A DNA stretch of 56,344 bases from Spirochaetales bacterium (GCA_007127335.1 SKZO01000038.1:1-56344), one strand, 5' to 3'. Positions 9,256-18,093 are shown, numbered from the stretch's first letter. Numbers and translations: made by a program. The notes: generated from the letters alone by a model not told the origin.

Positions 9256-9802
9256 GGAAGGTCTCGCGTTCGAGGGCGACCGTCGACGGAGGGCCGTGGC
9301 ATGGGAGGATCACGGTCTCTTCCGGCAGGGTGAGTATGCGGGTTCTGATGCCCTCGAGCAGCAGCGCCTTTGCGTACGGGTTCGGCACCGACCCGTATTC
9401 GCCGGCGCTCATCGCGGTACCCGTGAACACGAACCCGTCCAGGTGGTAGGCGACGCTGTCGCTGCCCTTGCCCGGCATCGCGATGGCCCTGAACGGTTTT
9501 CCGCAGAGGTCGAGCACCTGACCGTCGGCGACCGGAATCGCCGGCGAGCCGAGCACAGTCGCGTGGGCCGCGTAGACCGTGCAGTCGTATACCCGCCGCA
9601 GCGTGCGCAGACCGTCGAGTCGGGTGTCGTCGCAGTGGGTCAGCACGACGAATCTGACGTAGTACCGCTGTTTCTCAACGAGCTCGAGCAGTGGGACGTC
9701 AAAGGTCGCCGGATCGAAGAGAACGGCATCGCCGCCGCCGGTCGGTCCGATCAGGTACGAGTTCGAGAGGGTATCGAACGAGTAATGGCTGTAGAGGTTC
9801 AT
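9218..9802 (-). CDS. Metallo-beta-lactamase-fold protein with degenerate metal site
   Basis: The 194-residue protein has the layout of a glyoxalase II-like MBL domain: SYLIGP, the VVLTH strand, FVFTG and a late LPCHGPPST. The metal motif is broken. The canonical THxHxDH reads T55 H56 C D58 D T60 R61, the middle histidine of PGH is Lys112, and the bridging aspartate of FTGD is Thr129. Only His56 and His169 of the usual ligands remain, so I predict no hydrolase activity and instead a binding or structural role. Its ATG at 9802 overlaps the stop of the pentapeptide-repeat gene (TAATG), which implies coupled expression and perhaps a shared function. Its 3' end overlaps convergent rluD by 38 bases. 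Confidence 0.8.
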   Translation of the reverse strand: MNLYSHYSFDTLSNSYLIGPTGGGDAVLFDPATFDVPLLELVEKQRYYVRFVVLTHCDDTRLDGLRTLRRVYDCTVYAAHATVLGSPAIPVADGQVLDLCGKPFRAIAMPGKGSDSVAYHLDGFVFTGTAMSAGEYGSVPNPYAKALLLEGIRTRILTLPEETVILPCHGPPSTVALERETFPMEAPTPGAAFP

Positions 9803-10338
9803 TACCAGCTGTCCTCCATCGCGAAGATCGCGTCCTCCTGATTCGAGTAGAGGAACTCGGTCTCCGTGATCGCCGTCCGCAGGAGCCGCGTCTCCTTGAG
9901 ATTGCAGTTCTCGAAGCGCACCTCCCGAAGGGCCGCGGAGTTGAAACGCGAGTGAAGGAGATCACAGTCATCAAAGACGACTTCCCTCGCCTGCAGCCCG
10001 TTGAAGTTGCACTGGATCACGTTACACCCGGTGAACGACATTCGTACGACACGGCTCGCACCGAACACGCAGTTCTTGAGTTTCACGTTCGAGAACGTTA
10101 CGTCGGTGAACGAGGCGAACGGGAAGAAGCACAGCTCCAGCGAGCACTCGGTCACCGTTGCATTCGCGATCGTCATGGAGGCGAAGTTGCAGCCGTAGAA
10201 GGAGTTCCCCCTGATCCCGATCCCGGCAAGACTGAGCCCCGGCATGTTGAGGTCGGAGATGAATCTCCGGTCTTCTAGCAGCAGCGCGAGCTCCTCTGCT
10301 TCCGCGGACGGTGTCCGCGACTCGTGCGGATTGAACAT
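9802..10338 (-). CDS. Pentapeptide-repeat-like protein, function unknown
   Basis: This 178-residue protein has a register of about five residues with central Phe/Leu/Val and small or polar neighbours, for example NSFYG CNFAS, CSLEL, VTFSN VKLKN CVFGA, CNFNG, VVFDD CDLLH SRFNS, VRFEN CNLKE TRLLR. It should fold as a right-handed quadrilateral beta-helix. There is no signal peptide, so it is cytoplasmic. Such proteins include DNA-gyrase mimics and scaffolds, but nothing here fixes a role. The start ATG at 10338 is at the predicted transcription start, so the message is probably leaderless. It is followed by the coupled MBL-fold gene. Confidence 0.82.
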   Translation of the reverse strand: MFNPHESRTPSAEAEELALLLEDRRFISDLNMPGLSLAGIGIRGNSFYGCNFASMTIANATVTECSLELCFFPFASFTDVTFSNVKLKNCVFGASRVVRMSFTGCNVIQCNFNGLQAREVVFDDCDLLHSRFNSAALREVRFENCNLKETRLLRTAITETEFLYSNQEDAIFAMEDSW

Positions 10339-10344
10339 GGTTCG

Positions 10345-10373
10345 ATCGTACCGCCGGTGGCGACGGAACTCAA
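10345..10373 (-). promoter_or_regulatory. Promoter of the pentapeptide/MBL-fold pair, predicted leaderless
   Basis: On the minus strand TTGAGT (10373-10368), a 17-base spacer and TACGAT (10350-10345) place +1 at 10338, the A of the ATG. There is no SD. It lies divergent from the promoter at 10426-10455. Confidence 0.6.
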
Positions 10374-10425
10374 GCGCCGGCGAAACTGTGCGAAGCGGGT
10401 CTGCGGGTCTCTCCCGGACGACCGA

Positions 10426-10455
10426 TTGAAGCGACGGTACCGGGAGGAGTATCAT
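10426..10455 (+). promoter_or_regulatory. Promoter of the cysteine-rich protein-murI-mutS2 unit
   Basis: TTGAAG (10426-10431), an 18-base spacer and TATCAT (10450-10455) put +1 at about 10462, at the ATG of the next gene (10461). A GGAGGAG at 10443-10449 would resemble an SD, but it lies inside the spacer and would not be transcribed from this start. Either a leaderless message or an upstream start is possible. Confidence 0.5.
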
Positions 10456-10460
10456 GACCC

Positions 10461-10748
10461 ATGGCCACCTGTTTCGAGTGCGGAGAGCCGCTTCCGTCGC
10501 GCATATACCGGAATACCCTGTGCGAGTCGTGCGGCGCGGATGCGAAAGTCTGTCTGAACTGCGACTTCTACGACACGGGCGCGCAATGGCAGTGCCGGGA
10601 GACGATCTCTGAGCCGGTGCGGGAGAAGAACCGCGCGAACTTCTGCGACTTCTTCCGCCCGGCTGCGGTTTCGCGCGGCGGCACGAAGAAGCCGGAGGAC
10701 GATCGCGGCGCCCGCGACGCCTTCTCCAGGCTTTTTGGCGATGAGTGA
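10461..10748 (+). CDS. Small cysteine-rich putative zinc-binding protein
   Basis: I do not recognise a named family for this 95-residue protein. It has eight cysteines in a zinc-ribbon-like arrangement: C4-x2-C7, C21-x2-C24, C31-x2-C34, C45 and C62. A charged, probably disordered C-terminal tail follows (KKPEDDRGARD). There is no signal peptide. The pairs suggest one or two structural zinc sites. It overlaps murI by 8 bases and leads the murI-mutS2 unit, which by context suggests a cytoplasmic housekeeping or regulatory role. No function is assigned. Confidence 0.78.
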   Translation: MATCFECGEPLPSRIYRNTLCESCGADAKVCLNCDFYDTGAQWQCRETISEPVREKNRANFCDFFRPAAVSRGGTKKPEDDRGARDAFSRLFGDE

Positions 10749-11571
10749 TCGCCCGATCGGGTTCCTCGATTCCGGTCTCGGGGGTGTCCCGTACCTGCTC
10801 TCGGTTCGCGCTCGCGCTCCCGCAGAGCGTCTGGTCTACTACGCTGATACCGCCAATTTCCCCTACGGGGACCGTCCGGAGTCGCAGGTGCGCCGAATCG
10901 TGCTCGATGCGGTTGCCCGGCTCGTGGAGATCGCCGATCCGCGACTGATCGTGCTTGCCTGCAATACGGCGAGTGTCGTCGGGCTCGACGAGCTGCGGCG
11001 GGAGTTCGACGTGCCGTTCGTTGGCGTCGTGCCGGCGATCAAGCCCGCCGTTGAGCGGGGAGCGTCCGGTCGGATCGGCGTGCTCGCCACGAGTCGAACC
11101 GTCGGTGGCGGCTACCTCGCGGGACTGATCAGCCGCTTCGCGCCTGGGGAGCGGGTCGAGCTGGTCGCGGCTGATGAGCTCGTCCGCACGATCGAGTCCC
11201 GTCTTGGCGAGCTCGATGACCGTGAGCTCGCCGCGATGCTGCATCCGTCGATCGAACGGCTCCGCGCGGCAGGCGTACGAACGATCGTCCTCGGGTGCAC
11301 CCATTTCGTCCACGTTCGTGGGTTCATCGAGCATCTCGCCGGGCCTCAGGTGGCGGTGCTCGATTCGGTCGAGGGAGTCGTGCGCCAGACGGTGCGGCTT
11401 GCGCGGGGTTCCGCGGCCGGCGGCGAGACCGGGCAGAGTGACCCGAAGGCGTCGCCGACCATCCTGGTGTCCGGGCCCGCCGGCTCGAGCTACCGCTTCC
11501 TGGCATCGGCCCATGGGCTGCAAGTGCGGGCGGCGGCCGCGGTCGACCGTCGATCCGGGGTGCACCGGTGA
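10741..11571 (+). CDS. murI: Glutamate racemase
   Basis: This cofactor-independent racemase makes D-glutamate for peptidoglycan. The 276-residue protein has the two catalytic cysteines, Cys74 in ACNTAS and Cys186 in LGCTHF, and the N-terminal GFLDSGLGG with Asp10 and Ser11. The start is ATG 10741, inside the end of the cysteine-rich gene. An in-frame TTG at 10735 is a less likely start. Its stop overlaps the mutS2 GTG as GTGA. Confidence 0.95.
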   Translation: MSDRPIGFLDSGLGGVPYLLSVRARAPAERLVYYADTANFPYGDRPESQVRRIVLDAVARLVEIADPRLIVLACNTASVVGLDELRREFDVPFVGVVPAIKPAVERGASGRIGVLATSRTVGGGYLAGLISRFAPGERVELVAADELVRTIESRLGELDDRELAAMLHPSIERLRAAGVRTIVLGCTHFVHVRGFIEHLAGPQVAVLDSVEGVVRQTVRLARGSAAGGETGQSDPKASPTILVSGPAGSSYRFLASAHGLQVRAAAAVDRRSGVHR

Positions 11572-13964
11572 ACCGGCATTCGCTGCGGGTACTCGAGTTC
11601 GAGAAGATTCGACACCGGGTTCGGGAGCGCTGTCTCACCGACGAAGCTGCTGCCGCGATCCGTCGTGAGCGAGTGCGAACTGAAGCCGGGGCAATCCGCG
11701 CGATGCTCGACCGCGTGGAGGTCCTCAAGTCCTGTCTGGCGACCACCGTCGATTTTCCGGACCTGAGCTTCCCCGCAGTCACCGCTATCCTCGACCGGGT
11801 TGCCAAGGAAGGGACGGTGCTCGAGCCGCCGGAGATCGCCCGGATCGCACTCTTTGCCAGCAGCTCACATGCGCTGCACCGGTACCTCCGCGCAGCGGCG
11901 GACGCGGCCGGCACCGCGACGCGACTCGCGTCGTTCATCGGTGATCATCCGCCGGTGCGTCCGATCTATGAGCGACTCTTCCGGTACGTAGACCCCGACG
12001 GCTCCGTGCGGGAACGCGAGATCCCTCAGTTGCGTGCGATCCGTGGCGAGATCCTGCGCGCGCAGCAGGATCTTCAGAAGAGCGCGGTATCTCTTGCCCA
12101 GCGCGATGATGTGAAACGGCTGCTCAGCACGTCGGTGCCGACGCAACGCGACGGTCGGACCGTGCTCGCGCTGAAGGCGGATCACCGCGGGAAGCTGCAC
12201 GGCATCGTCCACGAGGTCTCCGGGTCGGGCGCGACGGTGTTCGTCGAGCCGGAGGATCTCGTGGCACGCAATAATGCCGTCGTCGAGGCGGAGAACCGGT
12301 ACCGCAACGAGTTGCTGCGGATCATGCGGGATCTCTCGAGCTTCTGTCGCGGGGCGATTGGTACGCTGCGCGATACGCGCGCGCTCGCGGTTGATATTGA
12401 TCTGGTGCTGTGCAGGGCCCGGTTTGCTCGGGACTATGGGTGCGAGCGGGCGAATCCGGGTGTTGAACGGCTGCTCCTTCGCGGCGCGCGACATCCTCTG
12501 CTCGGCGATGCCGCCGTCCCGATCAACGTGGACATGCCGGACGGCAAGCGCGTGCTCATCGTGACCGGCCCCAACACCGGCGGCAAGACCGTGACGCTCA
12601 AGACGATCGGGCTTCTCGCGCTGATGAACCAGTTCGGTCTCGAGATTCCCGCCGGGCCGGGGAGCGAGGTTCCGGTGTTCACGGGTGTCTTCGCCGATAT
12701 CGGCGATGAGCAGAGCATTGAACAGAACCTGTCGACCTTCTCCGGCCACATGCGCAATATCGCCCGTATACTCAACCATGCCGACGATACGTCGCTGGTG
12801 CTGCTCGACGAGCTCGGCTCCGGAACAGATCCGGAGGAGGGCGGTGCGCTTGCGATGGCGATCCTCGACGAGCTCCTCGCGAGGCGGCCGTTCACGGTCG
12901 TCACCACTCATCACGGGAGACTCAAGCACTATGGTTTCACACATCCGCAGGCGCTGAACGCCTCGGTGGAGTTCGACTCAGACAGCCTTCGTCCGACGTA
13001 CCACATCATTCCCGGGGTTCCCGGCTCGAGCCACGCCGTAGAGATCGCCTCGCAGATGGGCATACTGCGTTCGGTCACCTCGCAGGCGAAGGCGTACCTG
13101 GCCGGCGAGGAATACGATACCGGGCGAATCATCCGTCGGCTGACCGACAGGGAACAGGAGCTGCACCGGCAGGAACAGGAGATCAGACGGCGTGAGTGCG
13201 TGATTGACCAGGAGGCGCGTGGGTTTGCCGCGCGCGCGCAGGACCTCGAGCGGCGTGAGCAGGAAGTACGCAGCGGCAGGCTTCGAGAGCTCGAACAGTG
13301 GGCCTCAGAGGCGCGAAGCCGACTCGAGAACCTCGTGCGTGAGATCCGTGAGGGCGAGCTCACGAAGGAGAAGACGCAGGCCGTGAAGGCCTTCATCGCA
13401 GAGATCGGCGACGATCTCGGGCGGGAGCGCGACTCAGCAGCAACGCCTGCGCGCAGCGTCGCCGGGCGTGACCGACCTTCCGCGGAGGTTCCGGATCCTG
13501 CCGCGACTCTCGACGACTCCCGGCCGTCGGAGGGAGTGGCGGTGCGCCTGCGCAGCAGCGGGAAGGAAGGCGTGGTACAGCGCAGAGGCAAGGGGACGAC
13601 CTGGATCGTGCAGCTTGGACCGGTGCGCCTGCCGGTCGAGGAGCACGATCTTGTACCGATTCGTCTCCGCGAAGAGGACCCCTCGGTCAGTTACGCGGGA
13701 GCTTCCGCCGGCGACCATGCTCCGTCACTCGAGCTCGATCTCCGCGGATACCGGCTCGAAGACGCCCTCGCGGCGGTCGAACGTCAGATCGACCGCGCCC
13801 TGCTCTCGGGATTGCGTGACTTCGGCATCGTCCACGGCATGGGCGAGGGTGTCCTCCAGCAGGGGGTCCGCGAGCTGCTCCGGGAGCATCCGCACGTGGC
13901 TGCATTCGAGTACGCCCGGCCGGAAGAGGGCGGATTCGGGAAGACCGACGTGCACCTGAGGTGA
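11568..13964 (+). CDS. mutS2: MutS2 family ATPase/endonuclease
   Basis: This MutS-like ATPase is not part of mismatch repair. Family members bind branched DNA and suppress recombination, or act on collided ribosomes. The 798-residue protein has an N-terminal clamp/core region, the Walker A GPNTGGKT at about 334-341, VLLDELGSGTDP (Walker B), a TTHHG block, a long charged coiled coil (about 520-610), a KOW-like segment and a C-terminal Smr domain. The Smr domain keeps LDLRG and HGMGEG, so both nuclease motifs look intact. Translation starts at GTG, overlapping the murI stop. Confidence 0.95.
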   Translation: MNRHSLRVLEFEKIRHRVRERCLTDEAAAAIRRERVRTEAGAIRAMLDRVEVLKSCLATTVDFPDLSFPAVTAILDRVAKEGTVLEPPEIARIALFASSSHALHRYLRAAADAAGTATRLASFIGDHPPVRPIYERLFRYVDPDGSVREREIPQLRAIRGEILRAQQDLQKSAVSLAQRDDVKRLLSTSVPTQRDGRTVLALKADHRGKLHGIVHEVSGSGATVFVEPEDLVARNNAVVEAENRYRNELLRIMRDLSSFCRGAIGTLRDTRALAVDIDLVLCRARFARDYGCERANPGVERLLLRGARHPLLGDAAVPINVDMPDGKRVLIVTGPNTGGKTVTLKTIGLLALMNQFGLEIPAGPGSEVPVFTGVFADIGDEQSIEQNLSTFSGHMRNIARILNHADDTSLVLLDELGSGTDPEEGGALAMAILDELLARRPFTVVTTHHGRLKHYGFTHPQALNASVEFDSDSLRPTYHIIPGVPGSSHAVEIASQMGILRSVTSQAKAYLAGEEYDTGRIIRRLTDREQELHRQEQEIRRRECVIDQEARGFAARAQDLERREQEVRSGRLRELEQWASEARSRLENLVREIREGELTKEKTQAVKAFIAEIGDDLGRERDSAATPARSVAGRDRPSAEVPDPAATLDDSRPSEGVAVRLRSSGKEGVVQRRGKGTTWIVQLGPVRLPVEEHDLVPIRLREEDPSVSYAGASAGDHAPSLELDLRGYRLEDALAAVERQIDRALLSGLRDFGIVHGMGEGVLQQGVRELLREHPHVAAFEYARPEEGGFGKTDVHLR

Positions 13965-13987
13965 CCGTGCGACGTCTCCCTCGGACC

Positions 13988-14016
13988 TTGGCGCAGAAGA
14001 GTCGTTGTACTACTAT
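13988..14016 (+). promoter_or_regulatory. Promoter of the lipoprotein gene at 14023, predicted leaderless
   Basis: TTGGCG (13988-13993), a 17-base spacer and TACTAT (14011-14016) put +1 exactly at the A of ATG 14023. No SD lies between them. The promoter begins 24 bases after the mutS2 stop. Confidence 0.6.
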
Positions 14017-14022
14017 CGCCTC

Positions 14023-14628
14023 ATGAGAGTTTTGCGGTCTGTACGACGCGCCCTCGGGTTTGCGCTAGTCGCCATGCTGTTCGGAGGCTGCCTGAGCACC
14101 GACACGACGATCTCGTTGAGGCAGGACGGGTCGGGGACCGTTGAGCTCGTGTACCTCATTGACCGTCAGGCGTGGGAGACCGGCGTCTTCGACGAGAGCG
14201 ACGCGGCGCGACCGGTTCCCGTCAGCCGGCGCGACTTTGACCGGGCCGTCCTCCAGGTGGAAGGACTGCGGCTGCGATCGCACCGGATCGTTCGCGATGA
14301 CGACCTCGTCACCGTCACCGCCCGGATCACGTTCGCCGACGTCGACTCTCTTCGCGCATTCCTGGGAGCCGACCTTCTTGACGTCCGGCTCTCGGAAAGC
14401 GACGGACACTGGCGTCAGGTCATCGCCGCGGGACGCGGTGATCCACGTGCCCAGGAGCTCGCCCGGAGTCTCGAAGGGTACGAGATGCGATTCCTGCTCA
14501 CCCCGCCTCGGCCGGTGGTGTCGGGCAGCGCAGGCGCGGTCGCCGGGGCTGCGACCGCCTCGTTCGCCGTCTCGCTGTCGGATATCGTGACCGCTGCAGA
14601 CCCGATCCTCTGGGAGGTGCGCTGGTGA
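14023..14628 (+). CDS. Putative lipoprotein, function unknown
   Basis: The 201-residue protein has a basic N-terminus, a hydrophobic segment and a relaxed lipobox (FGGC), so it is probably a lipoprotein. The mature part starts with a beta-rich stretch (TTISLRQDGSGTVELVYLID) that resembles the LppM-like ferredoxin-fold lipoproteins, although I am not certain of that relation. A hydrophobic small-residue stretch near the C-terminus (GAVAGAATASFAVSLSDIV) could be a membrane segment. The frame is open from TTG 14005, but that lies in the promoter, so ATG 14023 is the start. It overlaps the next gene as GTGA. Confidence 0.75.
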   Translation: MRVLRSVRRALGFALVAMLFGGCLSTDTTISLRQDGSGTVELVYLIDRQAWETGVFDESDAARPVPVSRRDFDRAVLQVEGLRLRSHRIVRDDDLVTVTARITFADVDSLRAFLGADLLDVRLSESDGHWRQVIAAGRGDPRAQELARSLEGYEMRFLLTPPRPVVSGSAGAVAGAATASFAVSLSDIVTAADPILWEVRW

Positions 14629-15023
14629 GGCATCCCCGTCTCATCGAGTTCGATGCGACGCTCAAGCGACTGTTCGACAGCGTCAACGACGAGCTCGAAG
14701 AGAGGTACGGAGATCAATACCCGCTCCATCCGGCACGGCCTCGTCATCGTGAGACTGCGAACCGCGCGCACGACGGGCTGTTCAACGTGGGTGCGAGCTT
14801 CACCGCGGGGTACGGATCGCGATTGGGAAGGGGGTACGTCGTTCAGGTCGACATGGTCACCCTCGAGCAGGTTCCACCCGCCGTCCGTGCGGGAATCGAA
14901 CAGGAGGCTGTTGACCTGGTCGAGCGGAAACTGCCGTACTACTTTCCCCACCGCCGTCTCACTGTCGAGCGGGACCGTCATGCGTTCAAGATTCACGGAG
15001 ACCTCCGGCTCGGTGAGGTGTAG
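14625..15023 (+). CDS. Conserved-looking hypothetical protein
   Basis: The 132-residue protein has no signal peptide or recognisable catalytic motif. It is mixed alpha/beta and rich in charged residues, with LKRLFDSVNDELEERYGD near the N-terminus, a glycine-rich middle (TAGYGSRLGRGYVVQVDM) and a basic, aromatic C-terminal part. It starts at GTG, overlapping the lipoprotein stop (GTGA), so the two are probably co-translated. It sits directly before the V-ATPase promoter, but a separate promoter there means that a link to the ATPase is not shown. Confidence 0.7.
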   Translation: MRHPRLIEFDATLKRLFDSVNDELEERYGDQYPLHPARPRHRETANRAHDGLFNVGASFTAGYGSRLGRGYVVQVDMVTLEQVPPAVRAGIEQEAVDLVERKLPYYFPHRRLTVERDRHAFKIHGDLRLGEV

Positions 15024-15048
15024 TGGGGGCGAAATCTCCAATTCTCCC

Positions 15049-15078
15049 TTGAACCTGGGGGAGCATATCCATTACTAT
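15049..15078 (+). promoter_or_regulatory. Promoter of the V-ATPase operon
   Basis: TTGAAC (15049-15054), an 18-base spacer and TACTAT (15073-15078) predict a start near 15085. The 27-base leader carries GAGGT ahead of ATG 15112. Confidence 0.65.
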
Positions 15079-15111
15079 TCTCCTGTCCCAATCTGAGATC
15101 ACGAGGTCAGC

Positions 15112-15723
15112 ATGGATACCCAGCTCAAGGAACTCATCGAGACGATCAAGGCCGAGGGCGTGCAGGGCGCGGAAAAACAGGCGCAGCAGATCATCACCTC
15201 AGCTGAGGAGAAGTCCGAAGATCTCATCTCGCAGGCGCGTGCCCGCGCGGCCGAGATCGTCGAGCAGGCGAACAGCGATCGGGCCAGACAGGAGGCCGCC
15301 GGGAAGGAGGCCGTCAAACAGGCCGCGAGGGATCTCCTGCTCAACGTTCAGTCGCAGCTGACCGCCATGTTCCGGACCGTCGTCGAGAACGCCGTGGAGC
15401 AGAGCTTCGATGCCGGCGTGCTCGAGCGGGCCGTCGAGACGGTGATCGGGGCCTGGGCGCAGGGCACGGATGCGTCAATCGACGTGCTGCTCTCGGAAAA
15501 GGACCTCGCCACGCTCGAATCGTCGCTTCGAACGAAGCTCGCCGACTATCTCCGGTCCGGAGCCGAGATCAAGGCTGCCGCCGGAATCCAGAGCGGGTTC
15601 CGGGTGTCGACGCGCGACGGCGTATACTACGACTTCACCGTAGATGCGGTTGCCGAAGGGCTGTGTGCCTACGTTACTCCCCGGCTGGCGGAGACGATCC
15701 GCGAGGCCGCAAAGGACACGTAG
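15112..15723 (+). CDS. atpE: V-type ATPase subunit E (peripheral stalk)
   Basis: This is the stator subunit that links the catalytic head to subunit I. The 203-residue protein has a long N-terminal coiled coil rich in Gln, Glu and Ala (about 10-80) and a globular C-terminal half, as in the family. In related ATPases it pairs with subunit G/H, but no G/H gene is visible in the operon. It is the first gene of the E, DUF2764, A, B, D, I, K operon and has a good SD (GAGGT). Confidence 0.88.
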   Translation: MDTQLKELIETIKAEGVQGAEKQAQQIITSAEEKSEDLISQARARAAEIVEQANSDRARQEAAGKEAVKQAARDLLLNVQSQLTAMFRTVVENAVEQSFDAGVLERAVETVIGAWAQGTDASIDVLLSEKDLATLESSLRTKLADYLRSGAEIKAAAGIQSGFRVSTRDGVYYDFTVDAVAEGLCAYVTPRLAETIREAAKDT

Positions 15724-15731
15724 GAGCAGGC

Positions 15732-16307
15732 GTGAGTCAGTACTATTTCCTGGTTGCGAGCCTTCCGCTCCTCAGCTACGAGCAACGCGACGCCACCGAG
15801 CCGCAGGAGTTCCTTGCCCTCCTTGCGGAGCATCTCAGCGCGTCTGATCTGGCCCTCGTTCGGAATGCCACGATCGACCCGCCGGAGGGGACGTGTGCCT
15901 CGGCGAGCCCGGTGATCAGGGCCTGGACCGGCTTCGAACGTGGCCTGCGAAACGGTCTCGTGCGCCTGCGGGCGGCACGCCTGTCGACCGAGCCGGGACA
16001 CTACCTGCGACCCGACGAGAACGGTGACTACGGTGACACTTCTGCTGAGATCGGTGAGGCGGCCCGTGAGGCGATGGCCCACGATTCGCCGCTTTCCGCG
16101 GAAGACACGCTGAACCGCGCTCGTTGGCTGTTTCTCGATCAGCTGCAGGTGGGGCACTATTTCGATCTCGAGCATATTGCGGTCTACTATCTTCGCCTTC
16201 AGATACACGCGCGGCGACGACGTTTCGATCACGATCAGGGGCAGGCCCGATTCGCGCGGATCAGCGATCAGATAATGAACGATTACTACCAGGAGCACAG
16301 CGAATGA
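15732..16307 (+). CDS. V-ATPase operon DUF2764-type protein
   Basis: The 191-residue protein starts at GTG 15732 with SD AGGAG. It begins with SQYYFLVASLPLLSYE, typical of the DUF2764 family found between atpE and atpA in spirochaetes and some other bacteria. It is mostly helical with no signal peptide or membrane segments, and has the segment FLDQLQVGHYFDLEHIAVYYLRLQIHARR cut into two helices by its pattern. Its position is where archaeal-type operons carry subunits C and F. I infer that it may act as a C-like socket or assembly factor. The stop overlaps the atpA start (ATGA). Confidence 0.78.
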   Translation: MSQYYFLVASLPLLSYEQRDATEPQEFLALLAEHLSASDLALVRNATIDPPEGTCASASPVIRAWTGFERGLRNGLVRLRAARLSTEPGHYLRPDENGDYGDTSAEIGEAAREAMAHDSPLSAEDTLNRARWLFLDQLQVGHYFDLEHIAVYYLRLQIHARRRRFDHDQGQARFARISDQIMNDYYQEHSE

Positions 16308-18085
16308 GCCAGTCACGAGGAACAGTCATTGGCGTGAACGGCAACATGGTTTCCGTCGAGGTCGAGGGCGAAGTCGCTCTGAACGAGGTCGGGTACATCG
16401 ACACTGAGAGTGGCGAGGAGCGCCGCCGTCTGAAGAGCGAGGTCATCCGTGTACGCGGGTCTCGAGCGGAGGTTCAGGTCTTCGAGATGACCACCGGAAT
16501 CGGCGTCGGCGATCACGTCGAGTTCACCGGCGAGTTGCTCGCCGTCGAACTGGGGCCGGGTCTCCTCGCGAAGGTGTACGACGGCCTGCAGAATCCATTG
16601 CCGGAGCTTGCTGCGCAGTGCGGGTTCTTCCTCGATCGCGGTGTCTACATCGAGGCGCTTGACCGGGAGACGAAGTGGCGGTTCACGCCGAAAGCGTCAA
16701 TCGGCGATCGGGTTGAGCGTGCGGACACGCTTGGTGTGGTTCCCGAAGGCATCTTCGAGCATCGCATCATGGTCCCGTTCAACCGGTACGGCACGTACAC
16801 GGTGAAGGAAATCGCGTCCGAAGGGGAGTATGTCGTCACAGATCGTATCGCGGTCCTCGAGGACTCCTCGGGAGAGCAGATACCGGTGACGATGATGTTC
16901 GAGTGGCCGGTGAAGCGTCCGATCGAGTGTTACGCCGAGCGGCTCAAACCCGCCGACCCGATGGTCACGAAGGTACGCATCATCGACACCTTCTTCCCGG
17001 TTGCGCTCGGCGGGACGTACTGCATTCCCGGCCCCTTCGGGGCCGGAAAGACGGTCCTGCAGCAGATCACGAGTCGCAATGCCGACGTGGACATCGTCAT
17101 CGTCGCCGCCTGTGGCGAACGCGCCGGTGAGGTCGTTGAGACTCTGCGGGAGTTCCCGGAGTTGATCGATCCGCGGACCGGCCGCACCCTGATGGAACGA
17201 ACCGTCATCATCTGCAACACGAGCTCGATGCCGGTTGCGGCGCGAGAGGCGTCCGTCTACACCGCGGTGACCATTGCCGAGTACTACCGGCAGATGGGGT
17301 TGAACGTGCTGCTCCTCGCGGATTCCACGAGTCGCTGGGCACAGGCGATGCGCGAAATGTCCGGCCGTCTCGAAGAGATCCCCGGTGAGGAAGCCTTTCC
17401 GGCCTACCTCGAGTCAGTGATTGCCGCCTTCTACGAGCGGGCCGGAGTGGTCAACCTGCGCGACGGCGGCCGCGGCTCGGTGACCATCGGCGGGACCGTG
17501 AGCCCGGCCGGCGGCAACTTCGAAGAGCCGGTGACCCAGGCGACGCTCAAGGTCGTCGGAGCCTTCCATGGCCTGTCCCGGGAGCGATCGGACGCACGTC
17601 GGTACCCGTCGATTCACCCCCTCGAGTCGTGGAGCAAGTATGCGGGATCGATCGATCGGGGGATGGTGGAGTATGCCCGTGAAGTGCTGCACCACGGCAA
17701 CGAGGTCGGGCAGATGATGAAGGTCGTCGGAGAAGAGGGAACGAGCCTCGACGACTACGTCTGGTACCTGAAGAGCGAGTTCACCGATTCGGTGTACCTC
17801 CAGCAGAATGCATTCGACCCCGTTGACGCGGCGGTGAGCGTCGAGCGGCAGAAGTATACCTTTGAGATTCTGTTCGACCTACTCACGACGCGCCTGAATT
17901 TCGGGCAGAAAGAGGAGGCGCGCGCCTGGTTCGCCCAGCTTCGGCAGCGGTTCCTGGATCTGAACGGAACCGAGTGGCAGAGCGACGCCTTCAAGGAGCT
18001 GGTTGCGGACATCAAGAAGGCCGTTGATTCCATGCGGGCCGGTGTCGAGGACAATGCGGTCTCGATCGTCGGTGAGATGCGATAG
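16304..18085 (+). CDS. atpA: V-type ATPase catalytic subunit A
   Basis: This is the nucleotide-hydrolysing subunit of the V1/A1 head. The 593-residue length is normal. Visible are the beta-barrel N-domain, the long non-homologous insert after about residue 110, the Walker A GPFGAGKT (243-250), GERAGE and [17 protein letters not shown], and the C-terminal [17 protein letters not shown] region. Start ATG 16304 overlaps the upstream stop as ATGA. Longer in-frame starts fall inside the DUF2764 gene and are rejected. Confidence 0.97.
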   Translation: MSQSRGTVIGVNGNMVSVEVEGEVALNEVGYIDTESGEERRRLKSEVIRVRGSRAEVQVFEMTTGIGVGDHVEFTGELLAVELGPGLLAKVYDGLQNPLPELAAQCGFFLDRGVYIEALDRETKWRFTPKASIGDRVERADTLGVVPEGIFEHRIMVPFNRYGTYTVKEIASEGEYVVTDRIAVLEDSSGEQIPVTMMFEWPVKRPIECYAERLKPADPMVTKVRIIDTFFPVALGGTYCIPGPFGAGKTVLQQITSRNADVDIVIVAACGERAGEVVETLREFPELIDPRTGRTLMERTVIICNTSSMPVAAREASVYTAVTIAEYYRQMGLNVLLLADSTSRWAQAMREMSGRLEEIPGEEAFPAYLESVIAAFYERAGVVNLRDGGRGSVTIGGTVSPAGGNFEEPVTQATLKVVGAFHGLSRERSDARRYPSIHPLESWSKYAGSIDRGMVEYAREVLHHGNEVGQMMKVVGEEGTSLDDYVWYLKSEFTDSVYLQQNAFDPVDAAVSVERQKYTFEILFDLLTTRLNFGQKEEARAWFAQLRQRFLDLNGTEWQSDAFKELVADIKKAVDSMRAGVEDNAVSIVGEMR

Positions 18086-18093
18086 GAGCTCCC

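Noticed and set aside
10338..11565. Continuation of the minus-strand frame upstream of the pentapeptide gene
   Set aside because: The extension lies opposite murI, crosses the gene's promoter and has unrelated, Arg-rich composition. The start at 10338 fits both the promoter and the family.
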